Shown piece by piece: positions 23,739 through 23,787 of a stretch of 23,787 nucleotides of DNA. The stretch is taken from positions 1 to 23,787 of the forward strand of contig JBBISU010000044.1 of the NCBI GenBank assembly GCA_037441225.1, written 5' to 3'. This stretch comes from JBBFMJ01 sp037441225 (GTDB lineage Bacteria > Acidobacteriota > Thermoanaerobaculia > UBA2201). The position numbers and the translations under genes are program-made. The notes under the pieces are model-generated. The model searched no databases, was not told where the DNA came from, and worked only from the letters and a program-made list of their open reading frames with translations. How positions within the stretch are numbered: the first letter of the stretch is position 1; each line of letters starts with the position of its first letter.

Positions 23739-23787
23739 CCCAAGTTGCTCAATTTTATTGATTAATAGTTTTTAATAATAAAGATTT
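23739..23787 (-). repeat. Right copy of 49-bp terminal inverted repeat
   Basis: Exact reverse complement of positions 2-50, reaching the last base of the window. The short stretch 23675-23738 between the last gene and this repeat holds no gene or clear terminator. Confidence 0.9.

Noticed and set aside
2..23787. Whole window as a composite transposon
   Set aside because: No transposase or integrase is present, the content is chromosomal housekeeping and signalling genes, and no target-site duplication can be seen because the repeats touch the window edges.

Overview
The window is a very AT-rich (about 30% GC by eye), tightly packed piece of bacterial chromosome. It holds housekeeping genes (selB, ribH, nusB) and several exported or lipid-anchored proteins with short signal peptides and lipoboxes. 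Together with a complete CheA/CheW/CheR/CheB pathway, this suggests a diderm, probably anaerobic or thermophilic environmental bacterium. DUF4388, HEAT-repeat and zinc-ribbon/receiver proteins next to che genes recall Acidobacteriota/Aminicenantota and deltaproteobacterial-type lineages, but the phylum cannot be settled from this window. There is no phage, CRISPR, tRNA, rRNA or recognisable insertion sequence.

Layout. 1-220: a 49-bp sequence that recurs inverted at the far end of the window, then no gene. 221-3232, minus strand: a PAS-PAS-HD-GYP c-di-GMP phosphodiesterase with its own strong promoter, then a POT-like MFS transporter behind a small CxxC/coiled-coil protein. 3299-9959, plus strand: selB, an Ig-like lipoprotein, an 840-bp gap with a decayed gene, then the radical SAM gene amrS and a secreted M1-like metallopeptidase. 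10087-21848, plus strand: twelve genes in a row (ribH, nusB, a transglutaminase-like protein, DUF4388/pseudo-receiver/GAF, cheY, cheA, an ExeA-like ATPase, cheW, a zinc-ribbon/pseudo-receiver, a HEAT-repeat protein, cheR, cheB), each overlapping the next by 4-20 bp. 21926-23674: a lipoprotein of the sulfatase/alkaline phosphatase superfamily. 23739-23787: the inverted copy of the left-end repeat.

How the genes work together. The twelve-gene run looks like one translationally coupled operon. It begins with riboflavin synthesis and transcription antitermination and continues into a chemosensory system. That system has a kinase (CheA), coupling protein (CheW), methylation adaptation (CheR/CheB) and one intact receiver (CheY), but no receptor and no CheY phosphatase in the window. 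Four accessory proteins are built into it: a DUF4388/GAF protein and a zinc-ribbon protein, each with a receiver lacking the phospho-acceptor Asp, plus an ExeA-like ATPase and a 742-residue HEAT scaffold. By family knowledge this resembles type IV pilus or alternative-function chemosensory systems more than flagellar ones. That is inference.

A second theme is promoter placement. At five gene starts a -10 hexamer ends 6-7 nt before the ATG, three of them with TTGAAA at a 17-18 bp spacing. This implies leaderless mRNAs for first genes, while genes inside operons use Shine-Dalgarno sequences or overlaps.
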